Assembly (NCBI GenBank): GCA_947476955.1 | Contig: CANJSS010000009.1 | Span: 1-39,904 of the forward strand | Length of the DNA stretch: 39,904 bases | Direction: 5' to 3' | Source of the DNA: Flavobacteriales bacterium | GTDB lineage: Bacteria > Bacteroidota > Bacteroidia > Flavobacteriales_D > Crocinitomicaceae | In this document: positions 18,191 through 25,416 of the stretch, piece by piece | Numbering within the stretch: position 1 is the stretch's first letter | Layout of the letters: every line of letters begins with the position of its first letter | Position numbers and translations under genes: made by a program | The notes under the pieces: model-generated | The model's database searches: none | Seen by the model: only the letters and a program-made list of their open reading frames with translations | What the model was told of the DNA's origin: nothing

Positions 18191-18544
18191 TTATAAATTT
18201 TTAGGTAAAGGTGGTGGGGTAAGTGCCACTATTTTCAATATTTCAGGCAATCTTTCGGCAATTTCCCAATTAAACATTCCTGGTTTCCATATATATGTGC
18301 TTTTATCAATTTTTTGATCTGTAATCAATCGTGCTAGATCTTGTTCAGTAAATGGGCCGGCTTGCAGCCCATTTATTATGACATAATAAAATTGTGGCGA
18401 AGGCGATTGAACTTGGTTCATTGCGCCTGGTATATGCATTGTTGTCATGCTCTCATTCATGGTTTTTACCATTTGTTGAGCAATTGCTACACCCATCCCG
18501 AATTCTACTAACCTATTAATAGAAAAAAAACTTTCGTCATCCAT
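18191..18544 (-). CDS. GYF_2 (DUF4339) domain protein with Pro-rich tail
   Basis: 117 residues. Residues 10-35 form a Gly/Met/Gln amphipathic helix (FGMGVAIAQQMVKTM), resembling the linker before the C-terminal module of YdjI-like SPFH proteins. Residues 52-105 are a GYF_2 domain: YYVIINGLQAGPFTEQDLARL and YIWKPGMFNWEIAERLPE (core W-x-x-G-M-x-x-W). The end is TPPPLPKNL. It therefore looks like the detached tail of an SPFH-GYF protein, such as the one encoded upstream at 18950-20287. GYF-type domains bind proline-rich peptides in eukaryotes, so binding to the polyproline tail of the SPFH protein is plausible but untested. Gaps of 12 and 3 bases to its neighbours place it firmly in the operon. 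Confidence 0.85.
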   Translation of the reverse strand: MDDESFFSINRLVEFGMGVAIAQQMVKTMNESMTTMHIPGAMNQVQSPSPQFYYVIINGLQAGPFTEQDLARLITDQKIDKSTYIWKPGMFNWEIAERLPEILKIVALTPPPLPKNL

Positions 18545-18556
18545 TTTCTTGATTGA

Positions 18557-18862
18557 TTATCCCATCATACAATAAATCCACCATGCAGCATCTCCAAGTG
18601 CCATATAAGCCCAGAATTTAGTTGTACTTGTTTTCAAAGCAGAAACTGTAAAAATGCTGATTGCATACGCAATATGCAAAACAATAAGCGTTACAAATAG
18701 CTTGTTATCAGCACTTTGAAATGCACTAAAATCTAATTGTAAGAGTGCTTTAACTCCTTCTTTAAAGAACAAAGCGATCGGCAAGAAATTGATAGCTAGA
18801 AGTAATAAGAACATTGTTAAATTGACAACAATTTTGTTCCCTGTTGATTTTTCTTTTGACAT
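18557..18862 (-). CDS. three-helix integral membrane protein, unknown function
   Basis: 101 residues: a charged N-terminus (MSKEKSTGNK), then hydrophobic helices at about 12-32, 55-73 and 84-100, ending WWIYCMMG. A conserved-looking leader block lies 18-67 bases upstream, marking this as the first gene of the second transcript of the cluster. I do not recognise a family. It is followed after 12 bases by the GYF_2 gene. Confidence 0.75.
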   Translation of the reverse strand: MSKEKSTGNKIVVNLTMFLLLLAINFLPIALFFKEGVKALLQLDFSAFQSADNKLFVTLIVLHIAYAISIFTVSALKTSTTKFWAYMALGDAAWWIYCMMG

Positions 18863-18879
18863 TTTTTATGGTTTTTAAA

Positions 18880-18929
18880 TTTTCTTACTCATTAGCTTTT
18901 CAGAATCCGCTCAGTTTTTTATGGATACT
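18880..18929 (-). promoter_or_regulatory. leader element copy A (5' UTR of the 3TM-GYF-4TM-channel transcript)
   Basis: Read leftwards: a short hairpin (TCAGT...ACTGA with an A-rich loop), then AGCGGATTCTGAAAAGCTA, then ATGAGTAAGAAAA, ending 17 bases before the ATG at 18862. It aligns with copy B at 22664-22714 over about 33 bases with few differences and one indel. In both, exactly 19 bases separate the conserved GCGG from the preceding -7-like element (here the degenerate ATGGTTTC). The design suggests a structured regulatory RNA leader or operator; the Flavo-1 RNA motif is a candidate I cannot verify. Confidence 0.6.
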
Positions 18930-18949
18930 GAAACCATATTTTATATAAT

Positions 18950-20287
18950 TTAAGGCATTGGTGGAGGTGGAGGGGGTGGTGGAACAGCTCCAAAAATGGT
19001 TGCTAATTCTTGCACATTTCCAGCAAGTTCCCAATTTGGCATTCCTTGCTTCCAAACATTTGTATTCGTTAACAACTGGCCATTTTGAGCCATTTGTTGC
19101 AGTTGTTGCATATTATATGGACCGGACGTTTGGCCGTTAATCGAAACGCTGTAAGCAATTTGTGGAACTGGTGGAGGAGTATTCTGTTGTTGGTTCATAT
19201 TTTGACCCATGTTATTCATCATGCCAGCCATCTGATTTCCCATTGCTCCGCCCATCATCATTCCGGTCATCATTCCGGCAGGGTTCATTCCGCCGTCGCC
19301 TCCCATACCGCCCATATTACCAAGGCTTTCAGCCCCAGTTTTTAGCACATCTGTTTGTTGGTTTAAGGCATGAGCTCCCATGAAATTTGTTTCTGTTTGA
19401 AGTTTTTGTGCACGCTGCGCTTCTTCTCTTTGAATGCGCATTGTCTCATCTAAATTTGACGCATTGATGGCTTGCATGTCTTGAAGATTTTTAATGCCAA
19501 CGTCTGTTTGTGCAACAGTTGTTTTTGTGGTTTGGTCGGCAGTAACTTTTCTCAATTCAGCATACCCATCACTTTCTTTATCAACATCAATAGATGCAAG
19601 GTCGAACCCCTTTAAGTTAACACCGAAGTCTGTTTCGAGTCTAGCTTTCAATCTTGCTGAAATTAATTCATTAATTTCAAGAATTTTTCTTTCCATCTGC
19701 AAAACCGGAATACCATTATCTGCAGGAACATTTGTTATAATACCCTTAACATATTTTGTAACAGCATCTTTAATTTGTTTATTGAAATCTTCTAATTCAA
19801 AGTTAACCAATCGGTTAAGCTTTATAAATCCTTGATAATCAGTTACATTAAATGTTATTGTTCCTCTTGCAGCCATTGGAACCGCAAAATCTACAAATCT
19901 AGGATCAAAAACATCAAAATATGGAATTCCAAATTTAACTTGAATATTTCCGGATAAATTGATGAAATAAATCTCTGCTTGGAATGGAGACGCGCCACCA
20001 AATGCTAATCCAACAATACCAGTTAATACAGGGAAGTTGGCTGTTTTAATAGTTTGGTCATATGGTCCAACAATATAATCCTGCATGGACCCGTCTTTTT
20101 GTTGGTAAACAAAAACAGCCATTTCGCCATCTTTAACGCGAAGGCTGCTTCCAAAACGGATTGAGTTTTCTTTCTTTGTAGAGTTTGCTTCCCCACTAGG
20201 GCGCCATTTCCAAACAAGATATTCTTGCTCATCACAGCGGATTACATCCATTAATCCACCTTCTTCTTTCTTACTAAAAAATCCCAT
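18950..20287 (-). CDS. SPFH-domain (YdjI-like, 'virion core' family) protein with C-terminal GYF_2 domain and polyproline tail
   Basis: 445 residues. Residues 1-230 form a YdjI-type SPFH domain (start MGFFSKKEEGGLMDVIRCD; GAxPFQAEIYFINL; FVDFAVPMAARG). Residues 230-310 form a charged coiled coil (TQTDVGIKNLQD... REEAQRAQKLQ). Residues 322-370 are Gly/Met/Asn-rich, and 378-425 are a GYF_2 domain (YSVSINGQTSGPYNMQQLQ, VWKQGMPNWELAG). The last ten residues are eight Pro, Met, Pro. SPFH proteins oligomerise at membranes; B. subtilis YdjI is encoded with a PspA homologue in an envelope-stress operon and ends in a zinc ribbon instead. No PspA lies here. Its job is probably to build a membrane-associated scaffold to which GYF and zinc-ribbon partners attach (inference). 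The gap to the TerB gene upstream is 19 bases. Confidence 0.85.
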   Translation of the reverse strand: MGFFSKKEEGGLMDVIRCDEQEYLVWKWRPSGEANSTKKENSIRFGSSLRVKDGEMAVFVYQQKDGSMQDYIVGPYDQTIKTANFPVLTGIVGLAFGGASPFQAEIYFINLSGNIQVKFGIPYFDVFDPRFVDFAVPMAARGTITFNVTDYQGFIKLNRLVNFELEDFNKQIKDAVTKYVKGIITNVPADNGIPVLQMERKILEINELISARLKARLETDFGVNLKGFDLASIDVDKESDGYAELRKVTADQTTKTTVAQTDVGIKNLQDMQAINASNLDETMRIQREEAQRAQKLQTETNFMGAHALNQQTDVLKTGAESLGNMGGMGGDGGMNPAGMMTGMMMGGAMGNQMAGMMNNMGQNMNQQQNTPPPVPQIAYSVSINGQTSGPYNMQQLQQMAQNGQLLTNTNVWKQGMPNWELAGNVQELATIFGAVPPPPPPPPMP

Positions 20288-20306
20288 ATTTTAATCTGTA
20301 TTTCGC

Positions 20307-21017
20307 TTATTTAATGCCTATTTCTTTGGCATAACTATTAATTTCTTCAAGAGTTTTTTTGTCTTCTTTCATTGAAAATCTTGCTTTCATGACGATTTGT
20401 TCACACTTAGAAAACCAAGTTGAAGCTAAATCATTATGCGATTTGTTTTCAGGACTAGCTTTCGTCAAGAAATTTCCCTTTTGACGAGCATTTGGAATAG
20501 CAGTAGATAAAAATTCAAGGATATCGTCTTTGGTATTTGGAATTGGAAACCCAGAAATAATAGATTTTTTCTTTTCAGTGACTTTATCCCCTTGCCCCAT
20601 TCCTTGAGCCATGAGTGCGCCAAAAGCACCAGTAATTGAAGTGCTTTGTGCCACTCTTTCATTTTCACATGCATTCAACATTAAAAATAGTTTTTGAATG
20701 GAAACATTCGCATCAATATTACTGAATTCATGTCCGCAATCAGAACATTTTGTTTGAAAAGATTGAGCTATAGCTGCACATGCCGGGCATTTTTTTACAT
20801 CTCCAAATTTATCTGATTTTGGAGCAGCCGAAGCAGGAGTTTCTGACTTAACGCTTTGTTTTTTTTCATAAAGCTTTGCATCAAGAACCATTTCGAATTC
20901 GTCAAGATCAATTCCCGCTGCTTCCGCTTTTTTAAAAAGAATTTGCTTTTCCTTTTCTGTTAGTTCCCCATCAGAAAGGGCCATATTAATTAGATTCTCA
21001 AGTTGTTCGTTATACAT
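20307..21017 (-). CDS. TerB-like / zinc-ribbon protein, soluble paralogue
   Basis: 236 residues. Residues 1-50 are a short TerB-like helical module (ALSDGELTEKEKQILFKKA with acidic D-G-E), followed by a Ser/Pro linker and a zinc ribbon with Cys77, Cys80, Cys91 and Cys94. A GMGQGD linker leads to a C-terminal helical domain (GFPIPNTKDDILEFL to the end) shared with the next paralogue. It has no membrane segment. The first 50 residues are nearly identical to those of the neighbour at 21032-21817, pointing to a tandem duplication. Starts at ATG. Neighbours at 14 and 19 bases place it in the operon with the SPFH gene. Function unknown; zinc ribbon plus TerB suggests an adaptor or sensor. Confidence 0.78.
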   Translation of the reverse strand: MYNEQLENLINMALSDGELTEKEKQILFKKAEAAGIDLDEFEMVLDAKLYEKKQSVKSETPASAAPKSDKFGDVKKCPACAAIAQSFQTKCSDCGHEFSNIDANVSIQKLFLMLNACENERVAQSTSITGAFGALMAQGMGQGDKVTEKKKSIISGFPIPNTKDDILEFLSTAIPNARQKGNFLTKASPENKSHNDLASTWFSKCEQIVMKARFSMKEDKKTLEEINSYAKEIGIK

Positions 21018-21031
21018 ATAAATAGATTATT

Positions 21032-21817
21032 TTATTTTTTCTTAATTATTCTAGCATCCATCAAGATACCTTCAATAGCCAAAATTGTTAATTTATCTTC
21101 TTGCATTGAAATCTTAGCTTTCGTATAAACTTGTTCTGCTTTCTTTTTCCAAATTGCATTCCACTTTGAAATGTATTTACCTTCATCATCGATTCTTTTT
21201 AATAAACCGATTGTTTTGATTTTGCTAATGGACAATGTAATAAACTCAATAATATCCTCTCTAGAATTTGGAACAGGAAAGTTCATTATCATTTCTTCTT
21301 TCCGGGAATCAGTGACAGACCATTTCCCTGGCTTAGTCTTATTCGCTATAAAAGTGATTAGTTTCAGTGGAAGAAGGACCCACCAAAATAACCACCACTT
21401 TATCAACGTACCAACTGTTGTTCCCGAATCAATATCTTTGCTTTCAAATAGTGTATCTTTTCTATTTGCTTCAAGTTCATCTAGTTTCTCAAAAAATTTA
21501 GTAATATTTTGAGAAGCTTCAATATTTCTGAATTCTGTGCCGCAATCTGCACATTTTGTTGCAAATGATTGAACAATTGCAGCGCAAGCTGGACATCTTT
21601 TAACGTCGCCCAATTTATCTGATTTTGGAGCAGATGATAACGATGGTTCTTCGCTTTTTTTGAAATCAAAAAGTTTAGAATCAAGAACCATTTCAAATTC
21701 GTCTAAATCAATTCCTGCGGCCTCCGCTTTTTTAAAAAGAATTTGTTTTTCTTTTTCGTTAAGCTCACCATCTCTTAGTGCAATGTTTATAAGATTTTCA
21801 ATTTGTTCGTTGTACAA
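21032..21817 (-). CDS. TerB-like / zinc-ribbon protein with membrane segment, paralogue
   Basis: 261 residues, starting at TTG: the codon aligns exactly with the ATG of its paralogue (MYNEQ), and no better upstream start is seen. It has a TerB-like module at 1-50, zinc ribbon cysteines 75, 78, 89 and 92, a Trp-rich membrane helix at about 137-158 (LIKWWLFWWVLLPLKLITF), and the shared C-terminal helical domain from about 175 (NFPVPNSREDIIEFI). Compared with the downstream copy it has gained, or kept, the membrane anchor. Thus one paralogue would be membrane-bound and one soluble, with the same N- and C-terminal binding surfaces. Confidence 0.78.
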   Translation of the reverse strand: MYNEQIENLINIALRDGELNEKEKQILFKKAEAAGIDLDEFEMVLDSKLFDFKKSEEPSLSSAPKSDKLGDVKRCPACAAIVQSFATKCADCGTEFRNIEASQNITKFFEKLDELEANRKDTLFESKDIDSGTTVGTLIKWWLFWWVLLPLKLITFIANKTKPGKWSVTDSRKEEMIMNFPVPNSREDIIEFITLSISKIKTIGLLKRIDDEGKYISKWNAIWKKKAEQVYTKAKISMQEDKLTILAIEGILMDARIIKKK

Positions 21818-21847
21818 AATATGAAGTATTAATTAGGATTTATAGTA

Positions 21848-22045
21848 TTATTTCTTTTTTTTGAACAATCGAAAAGGCAACGTAATAATAAATTTTATTG
21901 GTATCCAAAAAATACTGATATACCAAGGTAGAAAACTTGTTACAGTTTCATCCACTTTTTCATGGATAGCTTCTTTGGCAGCTTCTTTAATTTCTTCTTT
22001 GGCAATTCCTATGGCTTTGTCCTTAATTCCTTCTTCTTCAATCAT
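21848..22045 (-). CDS. small 65-residue membrane-associated protein
   Basis: Residues 1-38 form a highly charged amphipathic helix (repeats of KEEIKEAAKEAIHEKVDE), and residues 39-58 are a hydrophobic aromatic segment (FLPWYISIFWIPIKFIITL), closed by basic RLFKKKK. This is a helix-plus-tail-anchor design. Starts at ATG; it follows the 36-bp palindrome after the lipoprotein gene and precedes the TerB gene by 30 bases. No family recognised. The clear design and position support it as a real gene. Confidence 0.7.
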   Translation of the reverse strand: MIEEEGIKDKAIGIAKEEIKEAAKEAIHEKVDETVTSFLPWYISIFWIPIKFIITLPFRLFKKKK

Positions 22046-22082
22046 TTTTCTCTGAATTAACTTAATTACATTTTTATAAAAA

Positions 22083-22118
22083 GCACAAAATTAGATTTTA
22101 TAAAATCTAATTTTGTGC
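22083..22118 (-). terminator. 36-base perfect palindrome; candidate attenuating terminator after the lipoprotein gene
   Basis: GCACAAAATTAGATTTTA is followed directly by its exact reverse complement. Read leftwards the stem is followed by TTTTTATAAAAA. It lies 12 bases after the lipoprotein stop and 37 bases before the next gene start. As RNA it would form a long A-U-rich hairpin; it may partly terminate transcription so that the lipoprotein is made in excess of the downstream proteins. Confidence 0.6.
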
Positions 22119-22130
22119 AGGGTAATTGGA

Positions 22131-22643
22131 TTAGAACCCACCTAAACCTTCAAGGCCTTTCATTGCATCTTGAGCATCGTTTAATGCCTTTTCTGTCTCT
22201 GCATCCATAGGAATGCTTTTTAAAGCTTCTAATGATTTATCATATGCATTAAATGCAGATGTTAAATCAACCATTTTACCAGCTTCCAACTGTAAAGCCA
22301 GTTTAGAAAGATCTGTTAAAGCTTTTAATTCATCTGAGCCAAACTCACCTTCAGCATATGCTTTTAATTCGTCTAGTGAAGATTTCAATGCTGCTGCAGC
22401 TTCTTTATCGCCGTCTTTTACTAAATCAGAGTATTCCTCTAACAAAGATTTGTATTCATCCATTGCATCTTCCGCAGAAGTAAGAGAAGAAAAATCTGCT
22501 GCAGCATCTTCTTCCGTTGCTGTTTCTTCAGATAATTCAGGCATTTCCATTTCTTCATCCATATCACTTGAAGAAGAGCCGCAACTTGCTACGGCAAATA
22601 ACATCATCGAATAAACAGATAGTCTTAAAATTGTTTTTTTCAT
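22131..22643 (-). CDS. lipoprotein with acidic N-terminus, unknown function
   Basis: 170 residues. It has a lipoprotein signal peptide with lipobox FAVASC (Cys21 would carry the lipid), then Ser- and acid-rich linker residues 22-50 (GSSSSDMDEEMEMPELSEE), then helical, charged sequence to the end (ALKSSLDELKAYAEGEFG, KALNDAQDAMKGLEGLGGF). First gene of the cluster, directly after leader copy B. Acidic residues immediately after the lipidated Cys may influence localisation. No family recognised; a periplasmic sensor or tether for the membrane assembly is possible (inference). Confidence 0.75.
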   Translation of the reverse strand: MKKTILRLSVYSMMLFAVASCGSSSSDMDEEMEMPELSEETATEEDAAADFSSLTSAEDAMDEYKSLLEEYSDLVKDGDKEAAAALKSSLDELKAYAEGEFGSDELKALTDLSKLALQLEAGKMVDLTSAFNAYDKSLEALKSIPMDAETEKALNDAQDAMKGLEGLGGF

Positions 22644-22663
22644 AGTAGTATTAATTAATTTTT

Positions 22664-22714
22664 TTTCCTACTCTAATAGCTTTTCGGAACCCGCTTTTAT
22701 ATTCAGCTATTAAC
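22664..22714 (-). promoter_or_regulatory. leader element copy B (5' UTR of the lipoprotein-TerB-SPFH transcript)
   Basis: Read leftwards: AATAGCTG, an A-rich stretch, AGCGGGTTCCGAAAAGCTA, then TTAGAGTAGGAAAA, 21 bases before the lipoprotein ATG. Here AATAGCT can also pair with AGCTATT downstream, closing the conserved block in a loop; this pairing is not kept in copy A. GCGG begins exactly 19 bases after the -7 box, so the element would lie at the very 5' end of the mRNA. Confidence 0.6.
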
Positions 22715-22722
22715 AAAATTAA
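22715..22722 (-). promoter_or_regulatory. -7 element of the lipoprotein-operon promoter
   Basis: TAATTTTG on the minus strand matches TAnnTTTG exactly and sits immediately upstream of leader copy B. No TTTG at the -33 position, which may point to an activator or an alternative sigma factor. Confidence 0.5.
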
Positions 22723-22969
22723 TAGTGTAATAACGTATTGTTTTTTAAGTAAGAAAATGAGGAGTGGCCTAATGAAAAAGTTATTCAATTGTGAAATCAA
22801 ATAATATAATAGCGTAGCGAATATAATTTTTATTTTATAATTATCATTTGTTTTAAATATTTTTTTTAAAAATATGGAATGATATTCTTTAAAAATTGAT
22901 ATTTTTTTGAGCTATTGAAAAATTCTATTCTACATTGAATTCGCTCTCAAGTTGGGGTTACACATCGTT

Positions 22970-23004
22970 AAAAAAAAAGATTTTTAGCATTGTATCTTTT
23001 TTTT
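22970..23004 (-). terminator. possible terminator of the radical SAM gene
   Basis: An 11-bp A/T-rich stem (A-run then GAT; ATC then T-run) with a 12-base loop, followed leftwards by nine T. It lies about 110 bases beyond the stop of the radical SAM gene. The stem is weak in G-C. Confidence 0.45.
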
Positions 23005-23116
23005 CTTGAATAATCAATTAGTTGAATTAATAATTTTACGCTTAGAAATTAAATTTTCCGCGCTATATTGAATTTAGATAAAAAAGTAGGTGCTATTTTA
23101 ACAAATAAATTGCGAT

Positions 23117-24139
23117 CTATCCCGCCCAAACCTTCGCGCCTTCAGAACAATTTTTGCAAATGTCAATTTGATTGCGCCCCGTTAGAATTGACTGACGAAA
23201 ATCCCTGTATTTTTTGGCGTTCCAAATGGTACTGAAGTCAGTCATTTCAATAGAACCTAAAATATGTTGTGCATCCTTGTCGAAACAACACGGAACAACT
23301 TTTCCATCCCACGTCAAGACACTGCCCGACCACATGCGCCAACAATGGTTCCCTGTTTTGTGCTTCAGCGCATAGGTTCCATCCGATTGTAGCGTATAGC
23401 GTGAATAATTTTCGTTTTCCGGCATCAAGGAATTACCATTTTTATATGCGTATAATTGTGCGGTTTTGATGCGCACTTCGTCAATCCCCATTTCTTTTCC
23501 TAAAGTGAAAACAGCAGGAATTTCATGCTCATTGGGTTTAACAGCTAAAAATTGGAAGATGAGGTGCGGTGTAGCGGAATTCTTTTCTTTTTTCGCAGCG
23601 ACGAGAAATTTTGTTGCGGCAATAACTTTTTCTAAGTTGCCATGAACACGGTAATTCTCGTATGTTTCTTGCGTCAATCCATCCATTGAAATAATGAGTC
23701 GATCCAAACCGGAATCGATGATTTCCTTTGCTTTTTTTTCATCAATAAAATGTGCGTTGGTAGATGTCGCAGTGTATATTTTATGTTTTTTTGCTTGGCG
23801 AATCAAATCCAAAAATTGGGGATGTAAAAATGGTTCTCCCTGAAAGTAGTAGTTGATGTAAAAAACTGTTTTAGAAACCTGATTGAGCATTTTTTGATGG
23901 AGATTCAAATCTAATTTTCCAGTTGGACGTGTAAATTCTTTTAAGCCACTCGGGCATTCCGGACAACCGAGATTGCAGGCAGTAGTTGGCTCAATGGACA
24001 AGGAAAATGGCTTGCCGCGATGCAATGCTTTTTTTGTTTTTCGGGAAACGACAAATGAAATTTTCAACACAATAAGGTTCCAAACTCTTTGTGGTGTCAG
24101 ATAGCTTAATATTCTAATATTGTCCGATAATTTCGACAT
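23117..24139 (-). CDS. radical SAM / SPASM domain protein
   Basis: 340 residues. The radical SAM motif C-x3-C-x2-C is in TACNLGCPECPSG near residue 55. The core includes YYFQGEPFLHP (equivalent of the GGEP motif) and TSTNAHFI. A C-terminal SPASM region with extra cysteines binds further iron-sulfur clusters: NHCWRMWSGSVLTWDGKVVPCCFD and DICKNCSEG. Such proteins modify peptides, proteins or small molecules through a 5'-deoxyadenosyl radical. No precursor peptide or partner lies next to it: the neighbours are prfA (divergent, 194 bases away) and the lipoprotein cluster downstream. Its substrate cannot be inferred. Confidence 0.88.
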   Translation of the reverse strand: MSKLSDNIRILSYLTPQRVWNLIVLKISFVVSRKTKKALHRGKPFSLSIEPTTACNLGCPECPSGLKEFTRPTGKLDLNLHQKMLNQVSKTVFYINYYFQGEPFLHPQFLDLIRQAKKHKIYTATSTNAHFIDEKKAKEIIDSGLDRLIISMDGLTQETYENYRVHGNLEKVIAATKFLVAAKKEKNSATPHLIFQFLAVKPNEHEIPAVFTLGKEMGIDEVRIKTAQLYAYKNGNSLMPENENYSRYTLQSDGTYALKHKTGNHCWRMWSGSVLTWDGKVVPCCFDKDAQHILGSIEMTDFSTIWNAKKYRDFRQSILTGRNQIDICKNCSEGAKVWAG

Positions 24140-24239
24140 CTTTCAAAAGTATTCAGAAAATTTGAGTTTACCTAAGCTGTAAAAGAAACGATTTAGTTTG
24201 TAGAAGACTGCTTGCGCGCCAATCGTTGAAAAAACTAGT

Positions 24240-24247
24240 TATCTTTG
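24240..24247 (+). promoter_or_regulatory. -7 element of the prfA promoter
   Basis: TATCTTTG matches TAnnTTTG exactly and continues into GCAAC as is common in this phylum. It leaves a leader of about 80 bases before the prfA ATG, with a small AAAAAGC/GCTTTTT hairpin at 24253-24272. Confidence 0.5.
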
Positions 24248-24333
24248 CAACAAAAAGCAAAATCGCTTTTTATTAAATTGGTACTTGCAGCTGGGATTTT
24301 AGTTTCCTTCTCGCCAGTAAAAAAAAGAGTGCA

Positions 24334-25416
24334 ATGACAGATTTACTATCAAAATTAGAAGCGATACATTTTCGTTTTGTGGAAGTTGGAACCAAGATCG
24401 TCGATCCGGATATTATTTCGGATATGGAGCGCTATGTCAAGCTGAATAAAGAATACAAAGACCTCGAAGAAATAGATACAAGTTATAAAGCCTACAAAAA
24501 TCTATTGGATAATATTAAAAGTTCGCGCGAACTGCTGGAAAATGAAACGGATGCCGAAATGCGAGAAATGGCCAAGATGGAAATCGAAGAGCTGGAGCAG
24601 AAACGGCCAGAAATGGAAGAGGAAATTAAGGTAATGTTAATCCCAAAAGATCCGGAGGACGATAAAAACGCCATCATGGAAATTCGCGCTGGAACTGGCG
24701 GAGATGAAGCATGTATTTTTGTGGAAGATATTTTCAGAATGTACACGATGTTTTTCAAAGAAATGGGCTGGCAATATGAAATAATCAACTCTTCCGAAGG
24801 AACGACCAAAGGATACAAGGAAATTTCCATGGAAATCATCGGTCTTGGTTTATATGGTATGTTGAAATTTGAATCTGGCGTGCACCGCGTGCAACGTGTT
24901 CCGGAAACGGAATCGCAAGGCCGCGTGCATACTTCTGCAATTACAGTAGCAGTTTTACCCGAAGCAGAAGAAGTGGATTTCCATCTTGATATGAACGACG
25001 TTCGAAAAGATACCTTCCGTGCTTCTGGAGCTGGTGGACAACATATTAACAAAACAGAATCTGCTATTCGTTTGACGCACCTTCCTACCGGAACCGTAGT
25101 AGAATGTCAGGACGGGCGTTCACAGCACAAGAATTTAGCACAAGCGATAACCGTATTGCGTTCCAGGTTGTATCAAGCGGAATTGGATCGTGTGCATGAA
25201 GAAAGAGCTGCGCATCGTAAGACACTCGTTTCAACCGGTGACCGTTCTGCAAAGATTCGCACATATAATTATCCGCAGGGTAGAATTACGGACCACCGAA
25301 TAAACAAAACAATTTATAACCTTAGTGCGTTTATGAACGGAGACATGAAAGAAATGATTGACGCATTGAAGCTAGCAGAAAATGCAGAAAAATTAAAAGG
25401 ACAGGAAGTGATATAA
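24334..25416 (+). CDS. prfA: peptide chain release factor 1
   Basis: Recognises UAA and UAG stop codons in the ribosomal A site and triggers peptide release. At 360 residues it has standard RF1 length. The GGQ catalytic motif is at 234-236 in RASGAGGQHINKTESAIR. The stop-recognition tripeptide of RF1 is P190-E191-T192 (PxT type; E. coli has PAT), which separates it from RF2 (SPF). RSQHKNLAQA and YNYPQGRITDHRI are further family hallmarks. The gene is single, divergent from the radical SAM gene. The methylase prmC is not adjacent. Confidence 0.97.
   Translation: MTDLLSKLEAIHFRFVEVGTKIVDPDIISDMERYVKLNKEYKDLEEIDTSYKAYKNLLDNIKSSRELLENETDAEMREMAKMEIEELEQKRPEMEEEIKVMLIPKDPEDDKNAIMEIRAGTGGDEACIFVEDIFRMYTMFFKEMGWQYEIINSSEGTTKGYKEISMEIIGLGLYGMLKFESGVHRVQRVPETESQGRVHTSAITVAVLPEAEEVDFHLDMNDVRKDTFRASGAGGQHINKTESAIRLTHLPTGTVVECQDGRSQHKNLAQAITVLRSRLYQAELDRVHEERAAHRKTLVSTGDRSAKIRTYNYPQGRITDHRINKTIYNLSAFMNGDMKEMIDALKLAENAEKLKGQEVI

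Larger units (their letters stand above)
22644..23116. other. 473-base intergenic region
   Basis: Very AT-rich, no credible gene. It contains leader copy B and a -7 box for the lipoprotein transcript at its left end, and an A/T hairpin (22970-23004) that probably terminates the radical SAM gene at its right end. The middle (about 22760-22960) shows no structure I can interpret. Confidence 0.6.

Noticed and set aside
24144-24151. Exact TACTTTTG box just before the radical SAM gene (minus strand)
   Set aside because: It ends only 4 bases from the ATG, so the transcript would be leaderless; may be chance, left unannotated.
24253-24272. Hairpin AAAAAGC/GCTTTTT in the prfA leader as a terminator
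   Set aside because: Only two G-C pairs and it lies within the leader of an essential gene; noted only as part of the promoter entry.
24492-25052. 186-codon frame antisense to prfA
   Set aside because: Shadow of prfA, Ser/Ile-rich without a recognisable domain.
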